Assembly (NCBI RefSeq): GCF_016482825.1 | Contig: NZ_JAEMNV010000003.1 | Span: forward strand, 842,736 to 906,735 | Length of the DNA: 64,000 bases | Direction of reading: 5' to 3' | Source: Antrihabitans stalagmiti | GTDB taxonomy: Bacteria > Actinomycetota > Actinomycetes > Mycobacteriales > Mycobacteriaceae | Part shown: positions 42,444 through 51,340 of the stretch, in pieces | Layout: each line of letters opens with the position of its first letter | Position numbering within the stretch: the stretch's first letter is position 1 | Program-made: the position numbers and the translations under genes | Notes under the pieces: model-generated | Database searches by the model: none | The model's input: the letters and a program-made list of their open reading frames with translations, nothing else | Told to the model about the DNA's origin: nothing

Positions 42444-43433
42444 ATCTTTCCGGCCGATCGTCCGCGCAGATTGCGTCGAACTCCCGCGTTACGTCGTCTC
42501 GTAGCTCAAACATCGCTGGAGCCAAGACATTTGGTGCTGCCGATGTTCGTTGCGGACGGTATCGACGCGCCCCGTGAGATTTCGTCGATGCCCGGCGTCG
42601 TGCAGCACAGTCTCGACTCGTTGCGTTCCGCGGCAGTCGATGCGATCGCCGCGGGCGTCGGCGGGTTGATGCTGTTCGGCGTACCGAGAGCCGAGGACAA
42701 GGACGCGACCGGGTCGGCTGCGTCCGATCCCGATGGCATTCTCAATCGCGGATTGCGAACGCTGCGAAGCGAATTGGGCGTCGACGCTGTTGTCATGGCA
42801 GATACCTGCCTCGACGAGTTCACCGATCACGGCCACTGCGGCGTCCTCGATGCGCACGGCGCGGTCGACAACGATGCGACGCTGTCGCGGTACGTCGATA
42901 TGGCTCTCGCTCAGGCGGATTCGGGTGCGGACCTACTCGGTACGAGCGGCATGATGGACGGCCAGGTCGGTGCGATCAGAAGTGCACTCGATGCTGCCGG
43001 GCGAACCGATACGGGCATCATCGCGTATGCCGCGAAATATGCGTCGGCCTTCTACGGACCCTTCAGGGAGGCTGTCGGATCGTCGCTGCAGGGCGATCGA
43101 CGCACCTACCAGCAGGACAGTGCGAATCGACGTGAGGCGCAGCTGGAAACCGACCTCGACGTTGCCGAGGGCGCCGACATCGTCATGGTCAAGCCGGCGA
43201 TGTCCTACCTCGACATCTTGCGCGAGGTCGCCGACCGATCGCCGGTTCCCGTTGCCGCGTACCAAATCTCCGGCGAATATTCGATGATCGTCGCCGCTGC
43301 GAACAACGGCTGGATCGATCGCGATGCTGCTGCGCTCGAATCGTTGGTCTGCATCAAACGGGCCGGCGCAGACGTGATTCTCACCTATTTCGCGGTCGAC
43401 ATCGCGCGCACGCTGTCGGGAACGTCGTCATGA
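42444..43433 (+). CDS. hemB: Delta-aminolevulinic acid dehydratase
   Basis: This protein of ~329 residues condenses two 5-aminolevulinates to porphobilinogen. Motifs are LVLPMFVADGIDAPREISSM, ADTCLDEFTDHGHCG, AAKYASAFYGPFREA and the Schiff-base lysine in DIVMVKPAMSYLD. The metal site has CLD instead of the CLC of zinc enzymes. The start is uncertain: the conserved FPADRPRRLRRTPALRRLV begins after an in-frame stop at 42438, so only ATC at 42444, 4 nt after GAGGGTGA, would include it. The first ordinary start is TTG at 42471, which has no ribosome-binding site. It overlaps the next gene by ATGA. Confidence 0.92.
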   Translation: MFPADRPRRLRRTPALRRLVAQTSLEPRHLVLPMFVADGIDAPREISSMPGVVQHSLDSLRSAAVDAIAAGVGGLMLFGVPRAEDKDATGSAASDPDGILNRGLRTLRSELGVDAVVMADTCLDEFTDHGHCGVLDAHGAVDNDATLSRYVDMALAQADSGADLLGTSGMMDGQVGAIRSALDAAGRTDTGIIAYAAKYASAFYGPFREAVGSSLQGDRRTYQQDSANRREAQLETDLDVAEGADIVMVKPAMSYLDILREVADRSPVPVAAYQISGEYSMIVAAANNGWIDRDAAALESLVCIKRAGADVILTYFAVDIARTLSGTSS

Positions 43434-43954
43434 TCACGAACCCAGCAAAAGCTGAGCCGGCGCCGGTACCTGTCGACGTCGCAACGGCATACCAGTTGTG
43501 GTGGGGCGTCGTCGGATTCGGCTTCGTCAATCTCCTCGGCTCGCTCGCGCTGATGTTCGGTGAGCGCTCGAGTCTCGCCGAACAATTGCTGAAAGACGTC
43601 ACCGCCCGAGATCCGAACCTGAAACTGACCCAGGACAGTGTGGAGTTGCTGGTGTTCGCCGGCATGGCTCTCGTTGCGGTCATCGGCCTGGTGGTCGGAG
43701 CTGTCGCCCTTGTGATCGGGTACCAGATGCGTCGCGGTCGACAGTGGGCGCGGACGCTGCTGACCATGATCGGCGTGCTGCTTGTGATTCTCGCCGTGCC
43801 GAATCTGCTGGGTCTTGCTGCGCCCGACAGTGCTGCGATGCTGGTCATCGGTGGTGCGAGCATCGTGCAGGCCGTGTTGGCCGCAGGTGCCATCTACCTG
43901 ATTCACCGCAAAGAATCGAACGCCTATTTCCTGCAACGCTTTACTCGAACCTGA
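43430..43954 (+). CDS. Membrane protein after hemB (Rv0513-like)
   Basis: This 174-residue protein has four hydrophobic helices: YQLWWGVVGFGFVNLLGSLA, LVFAGMALVAVIGLVVGAVA, WARTLLTMIGVLLVILAVPN and MLVIGGASIVQAVLAAGAIY. The short N-terminal segment is proline- and alanine-rich. It is coupled to hemB by ATGA and lies where M. tuberculosis has Rv0513, a membrane protein of unknown function. A link with heme use is suggested only by position. Confidence 0.8.
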   Translation: MITNPAKAEPAPVPVDVATAYQLWWGVVGFGFVNLLGSLALMFGERSSLAEQLLKDVTARDPNLKLTQDSVELLVFAGMALVAVIGLVVGAVALVIGYQMRRGRQWARTLLTMIGVLLVILAVPNLLGLAAPDSAAMLVIGGASIVQAVLAAGAIYLIHRKESNAYFLQRFTRT

Positions 43955-44107
43955 GCTTGACGCCATCGGACGCGCCGTGAGTTTGCACGCGACACGCCCA
44001 CCTGTACTGTGAGTGCTGTCACTGGGTTTGCGGTTGGCTCCTGTTGGTAATCCATTGTTTGGAAATGCGACACCGCACAGCCACCGAGTGGTCATTGACG
44101 TATGGCA

Positions 44108-44128
44108 GTTGCGTGCGAGTCACGCAAC
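44108..44128. promoter_or_regulatory. Inverted repeat upstream of a small membrane protein
   Basis: GTTGCGTG-CGAGT-CACGCAAC is a perfect 8-bp inverted repeat with a 5-nt centre. It lies 34 nt before the ATG of the 40-residue protein. TTGACG at 44095-44100 could be a -35 box. It may be an operator or an RNA hairpin. Confidence 0.4.
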
Positions 44129-44161
44129 TTATCGGGCGAGTTTGCGAAGGGTCTTTCAACA

Positions 44162-44284
44162 ATGCGCGTAGTGATCGAGCAGGACCACAGTCTGAGGCGC
44201 GAGCTGGCCATCATCGGCGTCATCGTGGCGTTGTTCGGACTAGTTGCGGTTGTGCTGCTCACCGTTCCCGGCCTGCTCGGCTGA
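44162..44284 (+). CDS. 40-residue single-helix membrane protein
   Basis: The product reads MRVVIEQDHSLRRELAIIGV and continues into one hydrophobic helix (VALFGLVAVVLLTVPG). The ATG at 44162 has GAAGGG 9 nt upstream. A longer frame from 44102 exists but lacks a ribosome-binding site. Small membrane proteins at this place occur in related genomes. Its function is unknown; it may modify a neighbouring membrane complex. Confidence 0.6.
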   Translation: MRVVIEQDHSLRRELAIIGVIVALFGLVAVVLLTVPGLLG

Positions 44285-44348
44285 GTATTTCCGGCTAGCG
44301 GATCGTTCCGCCGCGCGAGCAATCGTGCATGTGCCGCAAGATGGTCCC

Positions 44349-44816
44349 GTGACTACCTCGCCTGATTCTCCGATCGACCTGCCGCGTCCGTCGTCGGTCT
44401 CCGTCGCCTACTGGCTGTGGATGTTCGCCGCCGTTGTGCTCGTCTTCTCCGGACTTTTGATTGCCACCACTTCTGGTGACGTACTCCGAACGCGTCTGGT
44501 CGATCTCGGTACGAATGCGGACAGCATCGATGGACTTATCCGGTTGATTCGCGGGATCGGCATCGTGTCGTTGCTTGTCGGCGTCGTCGTCGGTTTTCTG
44601 TCCGGCGCGGTCAAGGCGGGCGACGCCAGATATCGACGTGCGCTGGTCACGCTGTCCGGAATCTTCGCTGTGCTGCAGATCGCCACCGTCCTCCTCGGAC
44701 TGAGCCCGACCTACCTGCTGCTGGTTCCCATCTTGCTGATCACTGCATCGGTCGTCGTCTATCGGCAGGCGGCAGCACCGTGGTTCTCGAACCCACAGGA
44801 GTCGGATGACGCGTAG
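44349..44816 (+). CDS. Integral membrane protein, four helices
   Basis: This 155-residue protein has a proline-rich N-terminus and helices at VAYWLWMFAAVVLVFSGLLI, the GIGIVSLLVGVVVGFLSGAV segment, ALVTLSGIFAVLQIATVLLG and YLLLVPILLITASVVVY. A GTG start is used. The C-terminal end overlaps the next small membrane gene by 11 nt, so the two are co-expressed. I do not recognise a family beyond an actinobacterial membrane protein. Confidence 0.7.
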   Translation: MTTSPDSPIDLPRPSSVSVAYWLWMFAAVVLVFSGLLIATTSGDVLRTRLVDLGTNADSIDGLIRLIRGIGIVSLLVGVVVGFLSGAVKAGDARYRRALVTLSGIFAVLQIATVLLGLSPTYLLLVPILLITASVVVYRQAAAPWFSNPQESDDA

Positions 44817-45054
44817 AGCTGCGCTGATCGCGAGTGAGAGCGTCGTTGTCGTGCTCTGCGTGGTCGCGGTGTTTCTCTGCTGGGGACAGGGTGTGCGGAC
44901 GTCCGATTTCGGTCCGGCGCTGGAGGGGGCCCCGCCGTACTCGGGCACCTACTATTCGGGTTCGTGGCTCACGCTGGCGGTTCTGCTCGTTCTGATTGCC
45001 GGTGTGCTTACCATCGACTGTGTGCGGCGCGTTCTAGGCCGCGAAGAAACGTGA
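44806..45054 (+). CDS. Small membrane protein, two helices
   Basis: This 82-residue protein has two helices (ASESVVVVLCVVAVFLCWGQ and LTLAVLLVLIAGVLTIDCVR), joined by an extracellular-looking loop (APPYSGTYYSGSW). The gene starts inside the end of the previous frame by 11 nt. Function unknown. It precedes the CsoR gene by 46 nt, and that gap holds the CsoR operator. Confidence 0.7.
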   Translation: MTRRAALIASESVVVVLCVVAVFLCWGQGVRTSDFGPALEGAPPYSGTYYSGSWLTLAVLLVLIAGVLTIDCVRRVLGREET

Positions 45055-45075
45055 CCGGTGAACGAGGCTCTTGAG

Positions 45076-45094
45076 TACCTAAGGGGGGTATGGT
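45076..45094 (+). promoter_or_regulatory. CsoR-type operator and leaderless promoter
   Basis: TACCTAAGGGGGGTA (45076-45090) has the TACC-G-tract-GGTA form of CsoR/RcnR operators. It overlaps TATGGT (45089-45094), a possible -10 box 6 nt before the csoR-like ATG. The regulator probably represses itself. Confidence 0.65.
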
Positions 45095-45100
45095 AGAGAG

Positions 45101-45382
45101 ATGAACTCGTACTCTCCCGAGAAGGACGAGCTGCTCAAGCGGCTCAGGCGGATCGAGGGCCAGGTCGCGGGTATCTCGCGAATGGTCTCCGACGACCGCT
45201 ACTGCATCGACGTGCTCACGCAGGTATCCGCGGTCACCAGTGCGCTGCAATCGGTTTCGCTGAAATTGCTCGATGCCCACCTCGCGGGTTGCGTCGTAGC
45301 AGCAGCGCGCGAAGGCGGCCCCGAGGCCGATGCGAAGGTGAAGGAAGCCTCCGACGCGATCGCGCGTCTCGTTCGCTCGTAA
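45101..45382 (+). CDS. CsoR-family metal-sensing repressor
   Basis: This 93-residue all-helical protein has the CsoR fold (KRLRRIEGQVAGISRMVSDD). The copper ligand set Cys35 (RYCIDVLTQ), His60 and Cys64 (DAHLAGC) is intact, so copper(I) is the likely effector. In CsoR, metal binding releases DNA. No copper ATPase or chaperone gene is adjacent; the operator lies on its own promoter. The ATG follows a possible -10 box by 6 nt, so the mRNA may be leaderless. The stop abuts repeat copy 5. Confidence 0.9.
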   Translation: MNSYSPEKDELLKRLRRIEGQVAGISRMVSDDRYCIDVLTQVSAVTSALQSVSLKLLDAHLAGCVVAAAREGGPEADAKVKEASDAIARLVRS

Positions 45383-45456
45383 AGGCGGCTGCGCCGCTCG
45401 TGAGTCCTTTTGGTGGTCGGGCCCGCCGAAAAGACACACGAGCGGCGTAGCCGCCT
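45383..45456. repeat. Palindromic intergenic repeat, copy 5
   Basis: It begins at the base after the CsoR stop and runs into the stop codon of the convergent acyl-CoA oxidase gene (45455-45457). The mini-hairpins are GCGGC-TGC-GCCGC and GCGGC-GTA-GCCGC. The central arms GTGAGTCCTTTTGGTGG and CCGCCGAAAAGACACAC pair imperfectly. Confidence 0.85.
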
Positions 45457-47356
45457 AGTCTTCCAGCATCGCCGCGCCGAGGAGATATTCGGGGACGCCG
45501 AGACCGTCGACCAGTTCGCGGGCATGAGGACGCAGCACCCGGCAGCGATCGTTGATTGCCCGTGTCACTGCCTTCGCTCGTTCCACCGAGAGGTAGCGGT
45601 GCTCCATGAACCAGGCTTTGTCTTCGTCGATGATGGACAAGGCGTACAGGTCGCACAGATCGTTGAGCAGTTCCTTGGTCTCGGGGTCCGCGCAGGTATC
45701 GATACCGCCGATAAATGCTTCCAGGACAACACGATCGATGTGCGCACGAGCGGCGTGCAGAACGTGGTCCTGCACGAAGTTGAACGCATCGAACGGGTCG
45801 TCTTCGCGCTTGGACGCACCCTGCAGGCGACGTGCGGCGGTGCTGAGTAGGTATTCTTCGCGGTCCTCGAACATGCCGAGTTGAGTACCGCGGTTGAAGA
45901 GGCTGCCTTCCTCTTCGTTGTCCTGCCGCGTGTCGATGATGGTCTGCAGGATTTGGATCGCGGCAGTGCGTTTCTTGACCAGATCGCCGACGGTCACGGT
46001 CGCGAACTTCATCCATTCGACCGGGCTCATGCCGTGAATCTCGTCGGCGTAACCGGTCAGCAGTTCTTTCGCGACCAACTGCGTCAGGACGACGTTGTCG
46101 CCTTCGAAAGTCGTGAAGACGTCGGTGTCGGCCTTCAACGCGACCAGGCGGTTCTCCGTCAGGTAGCCGGCGCCACCGCAGGCTTTACGACATTCCTGAA
46201 TCGCACGCGTCGCGTGTTCGGTGTTGGCGGCTTTGAGTCCTGCAGCGCGACCTTCGAGTTCGCGCTGTTCGTGCGGGTCCGCGTCGTCGGAGGTCTGAAT
46301 CTTGTGTAGCTTCCCGATCAGTTCGTTCTGCGCGAAGCCGAGTGCGTAGGACTGCGCGATCAGGGGGAACAATCGGCGCTGGTGCGCGAGGTAGTCCATG
46401 ATCAGCACTTCTTCGTCGCTCTTGGGGGCGTTGAACTGCCTGCGCTGCAACGCATATCGGGTCGCAATGGTCAACGCGACCTTGGTCGCGGCGGCGGCGG
46501 AACCACCGACGGTCACGCGACCGCGCACCAGCGTGCCGACCATCGTGAAGAACCTGCGGTTGGTGTTGTCGATCGCCGACGAGTAGTTGCCGTGCTCGCT
46601 GACGTCGCCGTACTTGTTGAGGAGGTTCTCGCGCGGGATGCGGACCTGATCGAACATGATGCGGCCGTTGTCGACGCCGGGCAGTCCACCCTTGTAACCG
46701 CAGTCCGACGTGGTGACGCCGGGCAGGTCGTTGCCGTCCTCGTCGCGGATGGGGACCACGAAGCAGTGCACACCCTTGGACTCGCCGTCTATCACGAGTT
46801 GCGCGAAAACCGCTGCGACGCGGGCATGTTGGGCCGCGCCGCCGATGTAGTCCTTGCGTGCGGACGGGGTCGGGCTGTGCACGACGAATTCACGTGTCTC
46901 GTGGTCGTAGGTCGCGGTCGTCTCGAGTTCCTGGACGTCGCTACCGTGACCGGTCTCGGTCATGGCGAAGCACCCGAGCAGGTCGAGATCGATCAACGGC
47001 TTCACGTAGAGATCGTGATGACGCTTGGTGCCGAGGTTTTCGATGGCTCCACCGAAGAGGCCCCACTGGACGCCGGCCTTCACCATCAGCGAAAGGTCCG
47101 ACATAGCAAGCATTTCGACGCTGGTGACGGCGCCCGCAACGTTGCCGGTACCGCCGTGTTCGACGCTGAACGCGCTGCCTGCGTAGCCCTCTGCCGCAAG
47201 GAGTTGCATCTGCGACAGCGCCTTCGCGCGAGCCTCGGCCAGGTCGGGGGTGTAGTGAGGGAGGAATTCCGGGCGGTTCAGATCCACGCGGGACTTCTCG
47301 CGCAGTTCGTGCCAAGGTCCGTCGAGGGTCTTGCGGAGGTGGTCTGCGATGGCCAT
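45455..47356 (-). CDS. Acyl-CoA dehydrogenase/oxidase-family protein
   Basis: This 633-residue flavoprotein has acyl-CoA oxidase-like architecture: a core with FAMTETGHGSDVQELETTAT (FAD/substrate motif), YIGGAAQHARVAAVFAQL, CGYKGGLPGVDNGRIMFDQV and CRKACGGAGYLTENRLVALK, plus a long C-terminal helical domain. It would introduce a 2,3 double bond into acyl-CoA, passing electrons to oxygen or ETF. The ATG at 47356 follows a possible -10 TAACGT by 7 nt, so it may be leaderless. It is divergent from the TetR gene, which may control it. Confidence 0.9.
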   Translation of the reverse strand: MAIADHLRKTLDGPWHELREKSRVDLNRPEFLPHYTPDLAEARAKALSQMQLLAAEGYAGSAFSVEHGGTGNVAGAVTSVEMLAMSDLSLMVKAGVQWGLFGGAIENLGTKRHHDLYVKPLIDLDLLGCFAMTETGHGSDVQELETTATYDHETREFVVHSPTPSARKDYIGGAAQHARVAAVFAQLVIDGESKGVHCFVVPIRDEDGNDLPGVTTSDCGYKGGLPGVDNGRIMFDQVRIPRENLLNKYGDVSEHGNYSSAIDNTNRRFFTMVGTLVRGRVTVGGSAAAATKVALTIATRYALQRRQFNAPKSDEEVLIMDYLAHQRRLFPLIAQSYALGFAQNELIGKLHKIQTSDDADPHEQRELEGRAAGLKAANTEHATRAIQECRKACGGAGYLTENRLVALKADTDVFTTFEGDNVVLTQLVAKELLTGYADEIHGMSPVEWMKFATVTVGDLVKKRTAAIQILQTIIDTRQDNEEEGSLFNRGTQLGMFEDREEYLLSTAARRLQGASKREDDPFDAFNFVQDHVLHAARAHIDRVVLEAFIGGIDTCADPETKELLNDLCDLYALSIIDEDKAWFMEHRYLSVERAKAVTRAINDRCRVLRPHARELVDGLGVPEYLLGAAMLED

Positions 47357-47452
47357 ACCTTCGACGTTAGCGCGCCGGGAGGTCCAGTGAAGGTGAGTTG
47401 CCGCACTCGACCGTCCTTGGACTCGAGGCACGATTCACGTATAAGTAGCGAC

Positions 47453-48142
47453 ATGTCAGTGCAGCGGCCGGATGCCGAGTCCGACTCCGTTGTGCCGCCG
47501 TCGCTCGCGCGGGCGTCGCTGCTCCGCGAGCCGCCGGCGACCCAACGGGGAAATCGGACGCGGGCTGCGCTGATCGAGGCGGCGCGGGTGGTCTTCGAGC
47601 GTGACGGTTACGTCGACGCGCGCCTGACCGATATCGCAAAAGAAGCCAACTGCGCGACCGGATCGTTTTATACCTATTTCGCGGGCAAGGACGAAATTCT
47701 CGCCGCGGTACTCGAGATCGCGCAGGAGGACATGCTGCATCCTGGCACCGGACGCGTCGCCCCCGCCGACGATCCGCACGCGGTGATCGAGGCGAGCAAT
47801 CGGGCGTACTTCGAGGCTTACCAACGCAATTCGCGTTTGATGGGCCTCCTCGAGCAGGTGTCCAACGTCGATCCGGCCTTTCGCGAGTTGCGACGTCGTC
47901 GCAGCGACGCGTTCGTCCAGCGCAATGCGCGTTCGATCGCGGACCTGCAACGTCGCGGGTTGGCCGACCGTGAGTTGGATGCGGAGCTCGCGTCGCGCGC
48001 GTTGTCGTCGATGATCAGTCGGCTCGCCTACGGCGCGTTCGTCGTCGGTGACGGACCAGGCGATTCGGCGACGTTCGAGCAGTTGGTGTTCACGGCGACC
48101 CGGATCTGGGCGAACGCACTGCGCATCCCGGATCAAACTTGA
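47453..48142 (+). CDS. TetR-family transcriptional regulator
   Basis: This 229-residue repressor has an N-terminal HTH ([49 protein letters not shown]) and a helical ligand domain. The ATG at 47453 follows the -10-like TATAAG (47440-47445) by 7 nt without a ribosome-binding site, which suggests a leaderless mRNA. It lies between the acyl-CoA oxidase and the acyl-CoA dehydrogenase genes and is likely to regulate one or both; an acyl-CoA or fatty acid ligand is inferred from that context. Confidence 0.9.
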   Translation: MSVQRPDAESDSVVPPSLARASLLREPPATQRGNRTRAALIEAARVVFERDGYVDARLTDIAKEANCATGSFYTYFAGKDEILAAVLEIAQEDMLHPGTGRVAPADDPHAVIEASNRAYFEAYQRNSRLMGLLEQVSNVDPAFRELRRRRSDAFVQRNARSIADLQRRGLADRELDAELASRALSSMISRLAYGAFVVGDGPGDSATFEQLVFTATRIWANALRIPDQT

Positions 48143-48162
48143 ACTTGACGTCAGATTCAAGT
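48137..48162. promoter_or_regulatory. Inverted repeat before the acyl-CoA dehydrogenase gene
   Basis: ACTTGAA (48137-48143) and TTCAAGT (48156-48162) are perfect 7-bp inverted repeats, 12 nt apart, overlapping the TetR stop. TTGACG (48145-48150) lies between them and could be a -35 box. It is a candidate TetR operator. Confidence 0.6.
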
Positions 48163-48195
48163 ACGTTTCGAGCAGTCGACACCGAGGAGAATTCC

Positions 48196-49404
48196 ATGTT
48201 CGAGGCCAGTGCCCGCAGCTTGAAGTACCAGGCCGACCTGTTGGCATTTATGGACGAGCATGTGTACCCGGCGGAGTCGGTCTACGACCAGCAGATGCGC
48301 GAGGCGGGCGATCCGCACTTCCACCCGCCGATCCTCGAAGAACTCAAGGCCGAAGCCCGCAAGCGCGGACTGTGGAATCTCTTCCATCCGCACGAGGAGT
48401 GGGGTCCGGGACTCACCAACCTCGAGTACGCACCGCTGGCAGAAATAATGGGGCGCAGCCACATCGCGCCCGAGGCGTGCAACTGTTCGGCGCCCGACAC
48501 CGGCAACATGGAGGTGTTCACCCTCTTCGGCACCGACAAGCACAAAGAGCTCTACCTGAAACCGTTGCTGGAGGGCACAATTCGGTCAGCGTTCGCGATG
48601 ACCGAACCCGATGTCGCGAGCTCGGACGCAACCAACGTCGAAATGCGGATGGAGCGCGACGGCGACGCCTACGTGCTCAACGGCCGAAAGTGGTTCGCGT
48701 CCAACGCAATGCACGCCAACTGCAAGGTCCTCATCGTGATGGGCAAGACCGATCCGAGCGCAGCGACACATCGCCAGCAATCGATGATGGTCGTGCCGAT
48801 CGACGCACCTGGCGTGACGGTCGTGCGCAACCTGCCGGTCTTCGGGTACCAGGACCGCGAAGGCCATGCGGAGATCACCTTCACCGATGTCCGTGTCCCG
48901 CTCGAGGACGTATTGTCTGGCGAGGGCGAAGGTTTCGCGATCAGCCAGGCACGCCTGGGACCGGGCAGAATTCATCACTGCATGCGGGCGATCGGCATCG
49001 CGGAGCGCTCGCTCGAATTGATGTGCAAGCGCGCGTCCTCGCGGGTCACTTTCGGTCAGCCGCTGAGCGAGCGAGCCAACATTCAGGACTGGATAGCCGA
49101 AGCTCGTATCGACATCGAGATGGTCCGCCTGCTGTGCCTCAAGGCAGCTCACATGATGGACACGGTGGGCAACAAGGCGGCTCGCGTCGAGATCGCGGCG
49201 ATCAAGGTCGCAGCACCCAACGTCGCGCTGAAGATCATCGACCGTGCGATCCAGGTCCACGGTGGTGGTGGTGTCACCGACGATTTCCCGTTGGCGATGG
49301 CCTACGCCCACGTCCGTACGTTGCGCCTCGCCGACGGACCCGACGAGGTGCACAAGCGCTCGATCGCCCGCTACGAACTCCGCAGGCACACCAAGCCGGC
49401 GTAA
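48196..49404 (+). CDS. Acyl-CoA dehydrogenase (ACAD10/11-like)
   Basis: This 402-residue enzyme has the ACAD fold with [58 protein letters not shown] and [20 protein letters not shown], near the ACAD10/11 group of FadE proteins. It oxidises acyl-CoA or a 4-hydroxyacyl-CoA derivative; the kinase half found in animal ACAD10/11 is absent. The start ATG has GAGGAGAA upstream. It follows the TetR gene and the inverted repeat at 48137, so TetR control is likely. Confidence 0.9.
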   Translation: MFEASARSLKYQADLLAFMDEHVYPAESVYDQQMREAGDPHFHPPILEELKAEARKRGLWNLFHPHEEWGPGLTNLEYAPLAEIMGRSHIAPEACNCSAPDTGNMEVFTLFGTDKHKELYLKPLLEGTIRSAFAMTEPDVASSDATNVEMRMERDGDAYVLNGRKWFASNAMHANCKVLIVMGKTDPSAATHRQQSMMVVPIDAPGVTVVRNLPVFGYQDREGHAEITFTDVRVPLEDVLSGEGEGFAISQARLGPGRIHHCMRAIGIAERSLELMCKRASSRVTFGQPLSERANIQDWIAEARIDIEMVRLLCLKAAHMMDTVGNKAARVEIAAIKVAAPNVALKIIDRAIQVHGGGGVTDDFPLAMAYAHVRTLRLADGPDEVHKRSIARYELRRHTKPA

Positions 49405-49458
49405 GGGCAACCCAGACCTCGCCGGATCATGTGAGGGGCGCCCTCGCGCCGCAAGCTT

Positions 49459-49941
49459 CTAGCCGAAATACGGCGGCGCGACGCCCCAACCCCAGCGCGG
49501 GACGGGTGCGTGCGGGACTACCGGTGCGTCGGGCTGCGAATTGTGCATCGCAAGTCGCGTGCCCCACTCGACGTACGCCATGAACGCCGACCTGAACTCC
49601 GGGTCGGCGGGCAGTCCAGCGTCGTCGGCGGCGAGGCTCATCGTCGACGCGAAGGGATGGCGTTGCTCAGCAGTGATGCCGAGATTGACGTGGTGAGCCA
49701 GCATCCGCTCGTACCCACCGAGCTCCGCGGTATAGGTCGCCGGACCGCCGAACACCTCACACCACCAGGTCGTCACATGCGCGCGATGCTCTTCGCTGAC
49801 GCCACCGGGAAACAGGGGAGCGATCAGGTCGTCGTGCTCGACGCGGTCGTAGAAGGCATCGATCAAACGTCGAAACGCCGGACCCCCACCGGCCCAGTCG
49901 TACAGGGTCGGATCGTTCGAAACCGATGTGTCTTCGGTCAT
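49459..49941 (-). CDS. Group II truncated hemoglobin-like globin
   Basis: This 160-residue protein has the truncated globin pattern: FRRLIDAFYDRVEHDDLIAP, LFPGGVSEEHRAHVTTWWCE, VFGGPATYTAELGGYERMLA, and HHVNLGITAEQR, which holds the proximal His. The C-terminus is unusual, ending in PVPRWGWGVAPPYFG. Functions range from oxygen binding to nitric oxide or peroxide defence. The ATG at 49941 is preferred over an upstream codon in the same frame. It is divergent from hemL, so heme supply and a heme protein are adjacent. Confidence 0.85.
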   Translation of the reverse strand: MTEDTSVSNDPTLYDWAGGGPAFRRLIDAFYDRVEHDDLIAPLFPGGVSEEHRAHVTTWWCEVFGGPATYTAELGGYERMLAHHVNLGITAEQRHPFASTMSLAADDAGLPADPEFRSAFMAYVEWGTRLAMHNSQPDAPVVPHAPVPRWGWGVAPPYFG

Positions 49942-50015
49942 GGAAACAAGGGTAGGCCCGGGAGACAACTACACCCTGTCGGAGACGATTTGCTTTCGAT
50001 GAGACACTGGGTGTC

Positions 50016-51329
50016 GTGACTGTCTCCACCGCCAATTCAGCTCGGTTGTTCGATCGTGCCAGCTCAGTTATCCCTGGTGGCGTCAACTCCCCGGTTCGGG
50101 CTTTCCAGTCGGTCGGCGGTACACCGCGTTTCATCGCGAAGGCCGCAGGTTCACGGCTGACGGACGCAGACGGCAACACCTACGTCGACCTCATCTGTTC
50201 GTGGGGCCCGATGATTCTGGGGCACGCGCATCCGGCCGTCGTCGAGGCTGTGCAACGAGCTGCCACCTCGGGTCTTTCGTTCGGCGCCCCGACCGAGGCC
50301 GAGATCGAACTCGCCGAAGCGATCGTCGAACGCGTTGCACCCGTCGAGCAGGTTCGCCTGGTCAACTCCGGTACCGAAGCGACGATGAGTGCGGTCAGGC
50401 TGGCTCGTGGATTCACCGGGCGCAGCAAGATCGTCAAGTTCGCGGGTTGCTACCACGGCCACGTCGACGCATTGCTCGCCGAAGCGGGTTCGGGCGTCGC
50501 GACACTCGGACTGCCGACCTCACCAGGCGTCACGGGCGCTCAAGCCGAGGACACGATCGTCCTTCCGTACAACGACCTCGATGCCGTCGCCGCAGCGTTC
50601 GCAGCAAATCCGGGTGAGATCGCGTGCGTCATCACCGAGGCTGCGGCAGGCAACATGGGTGCTGTTGCACCTGTGCCAGGTTTCAACGAGGGGCTTGCCA
50701 GGCTGACCAAAGCGCACGGCGCACTGCTGATCATGGACGAGGTGATGACGGGTTTTCGCGTCAGTCCGTCCGGCTGGTTCGGTGTCGACGGCGTCGCGGG
50801 CGACCTCTACACGTTCGGCAAGGTGATGTCGGGCGGCCTGCCTGCCGCAGCATTCGGCGGAAGCAGCGAGATCATGAGCCGCCTCGCACCTGCCGGGCCG
50901 GTGTATCAAGCAGGCACACTTTCGGGTAATCCCGTCGCCGTCGCCGCTGGTCTGGCGACGCTGCGCAACGCCGATCAGGCCGTCTACGACGCACTCGACC
51001 GCAACTCGCAGCGGCTCGGCACCATGCTGGGTGATGCACTCACCGCAGCGGGCGTCACCCACCGAGTCCAGTTCGCAGGCAACATGGTGAGCGTGTTCTT
51101 CAGCGATCGACCCGTCGTCGACTATGCCGGCGCGAAAGCGGCGCAGACGTGGCGCTTCCCAGCCTTCTTCCACGCGTTGCTCGAGCGTGGGGTCTACCCG
51201 CCGCCGAGTGCGTTCGAGGCCTGGTTCGTCTCTGCCGCGCTCGACGACGACGCTTTCTCGATCATTGCCGACGCCCTGCCCGCTGCCGCCGAGGCTGCAG
51301 CGGCAGCGACCGACCCGACCGACACCTGA
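50016..51329 (+). CDS. hemL: Glutamate-1-semialdehyde 2,1-aminomutase
   Basis: This 437-residue PLP enzyme converts glutamate-1-semialdehyde to 5-aminolevulinate, right after HemA in the C5 pathway. Motifs are [60 protein letters not shown] and [17 protein letters not shown] with the PLP lysine. GTG start. Its end is 11 nt before the phosphatase gene. It lies apart from hemACDB but in the same respiratory neighbourhood. Confidence 0.96.
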   Translation: MTVSTANSARLFDRASSVIPGGVNSPVRAFQSVGGTPRFIAKAAGSRLTDADGNTYVDLICSWGPMILGHAHPAVVEAVQRAATSGLSFGAPTEAEIELAEAIVERVAPVEQVRLVNSGTEATMSAVRLARGFTGRSKIVKFAGCYHGHVDALLAEAGSGVATLGLPTSPGVTGAQAEDTIVLPYNDLDAVAAAFAANPGEIACVITEAAAGNMGAVAPVPGFNEGLARLTKAHGALLIMDEVMTGFRVSPSGWFGVDGVAGDLYTFGKVMSGGLPAAAFGGSSEIMSRLAPAGPVYQAGTLSGNPVAVAAGLATLRNADQAVYDALDRNSQRLGTMLGDALTAAGVTHRVQFAGNMVSVFFSDRPVVDYAGAKAAQTWRFPAFFHALLERGVYPPPSAFEAWFVSAALDDDAFSIIADALPAAAEAAAAATDPTDT

Positions 51330-51340
51330 GGGACCCAGAC

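Noticed and set aside
43955..44161. An additional gene between the Rv0513-like and 40-residue membrane proteins
   Set aside because: Only short frames without ribosome-binding sites occur. An inverted repeat at 44108 was kept as a regulatory candidate instead.
49433..49445. Terminator GAGGG-GCG-CCCTC between the acyl-CoA dehydrogenase and globin genes
   Set aside because: The stem is only 5 bp with a 3-nt loop and no T-tract, too weak to call.
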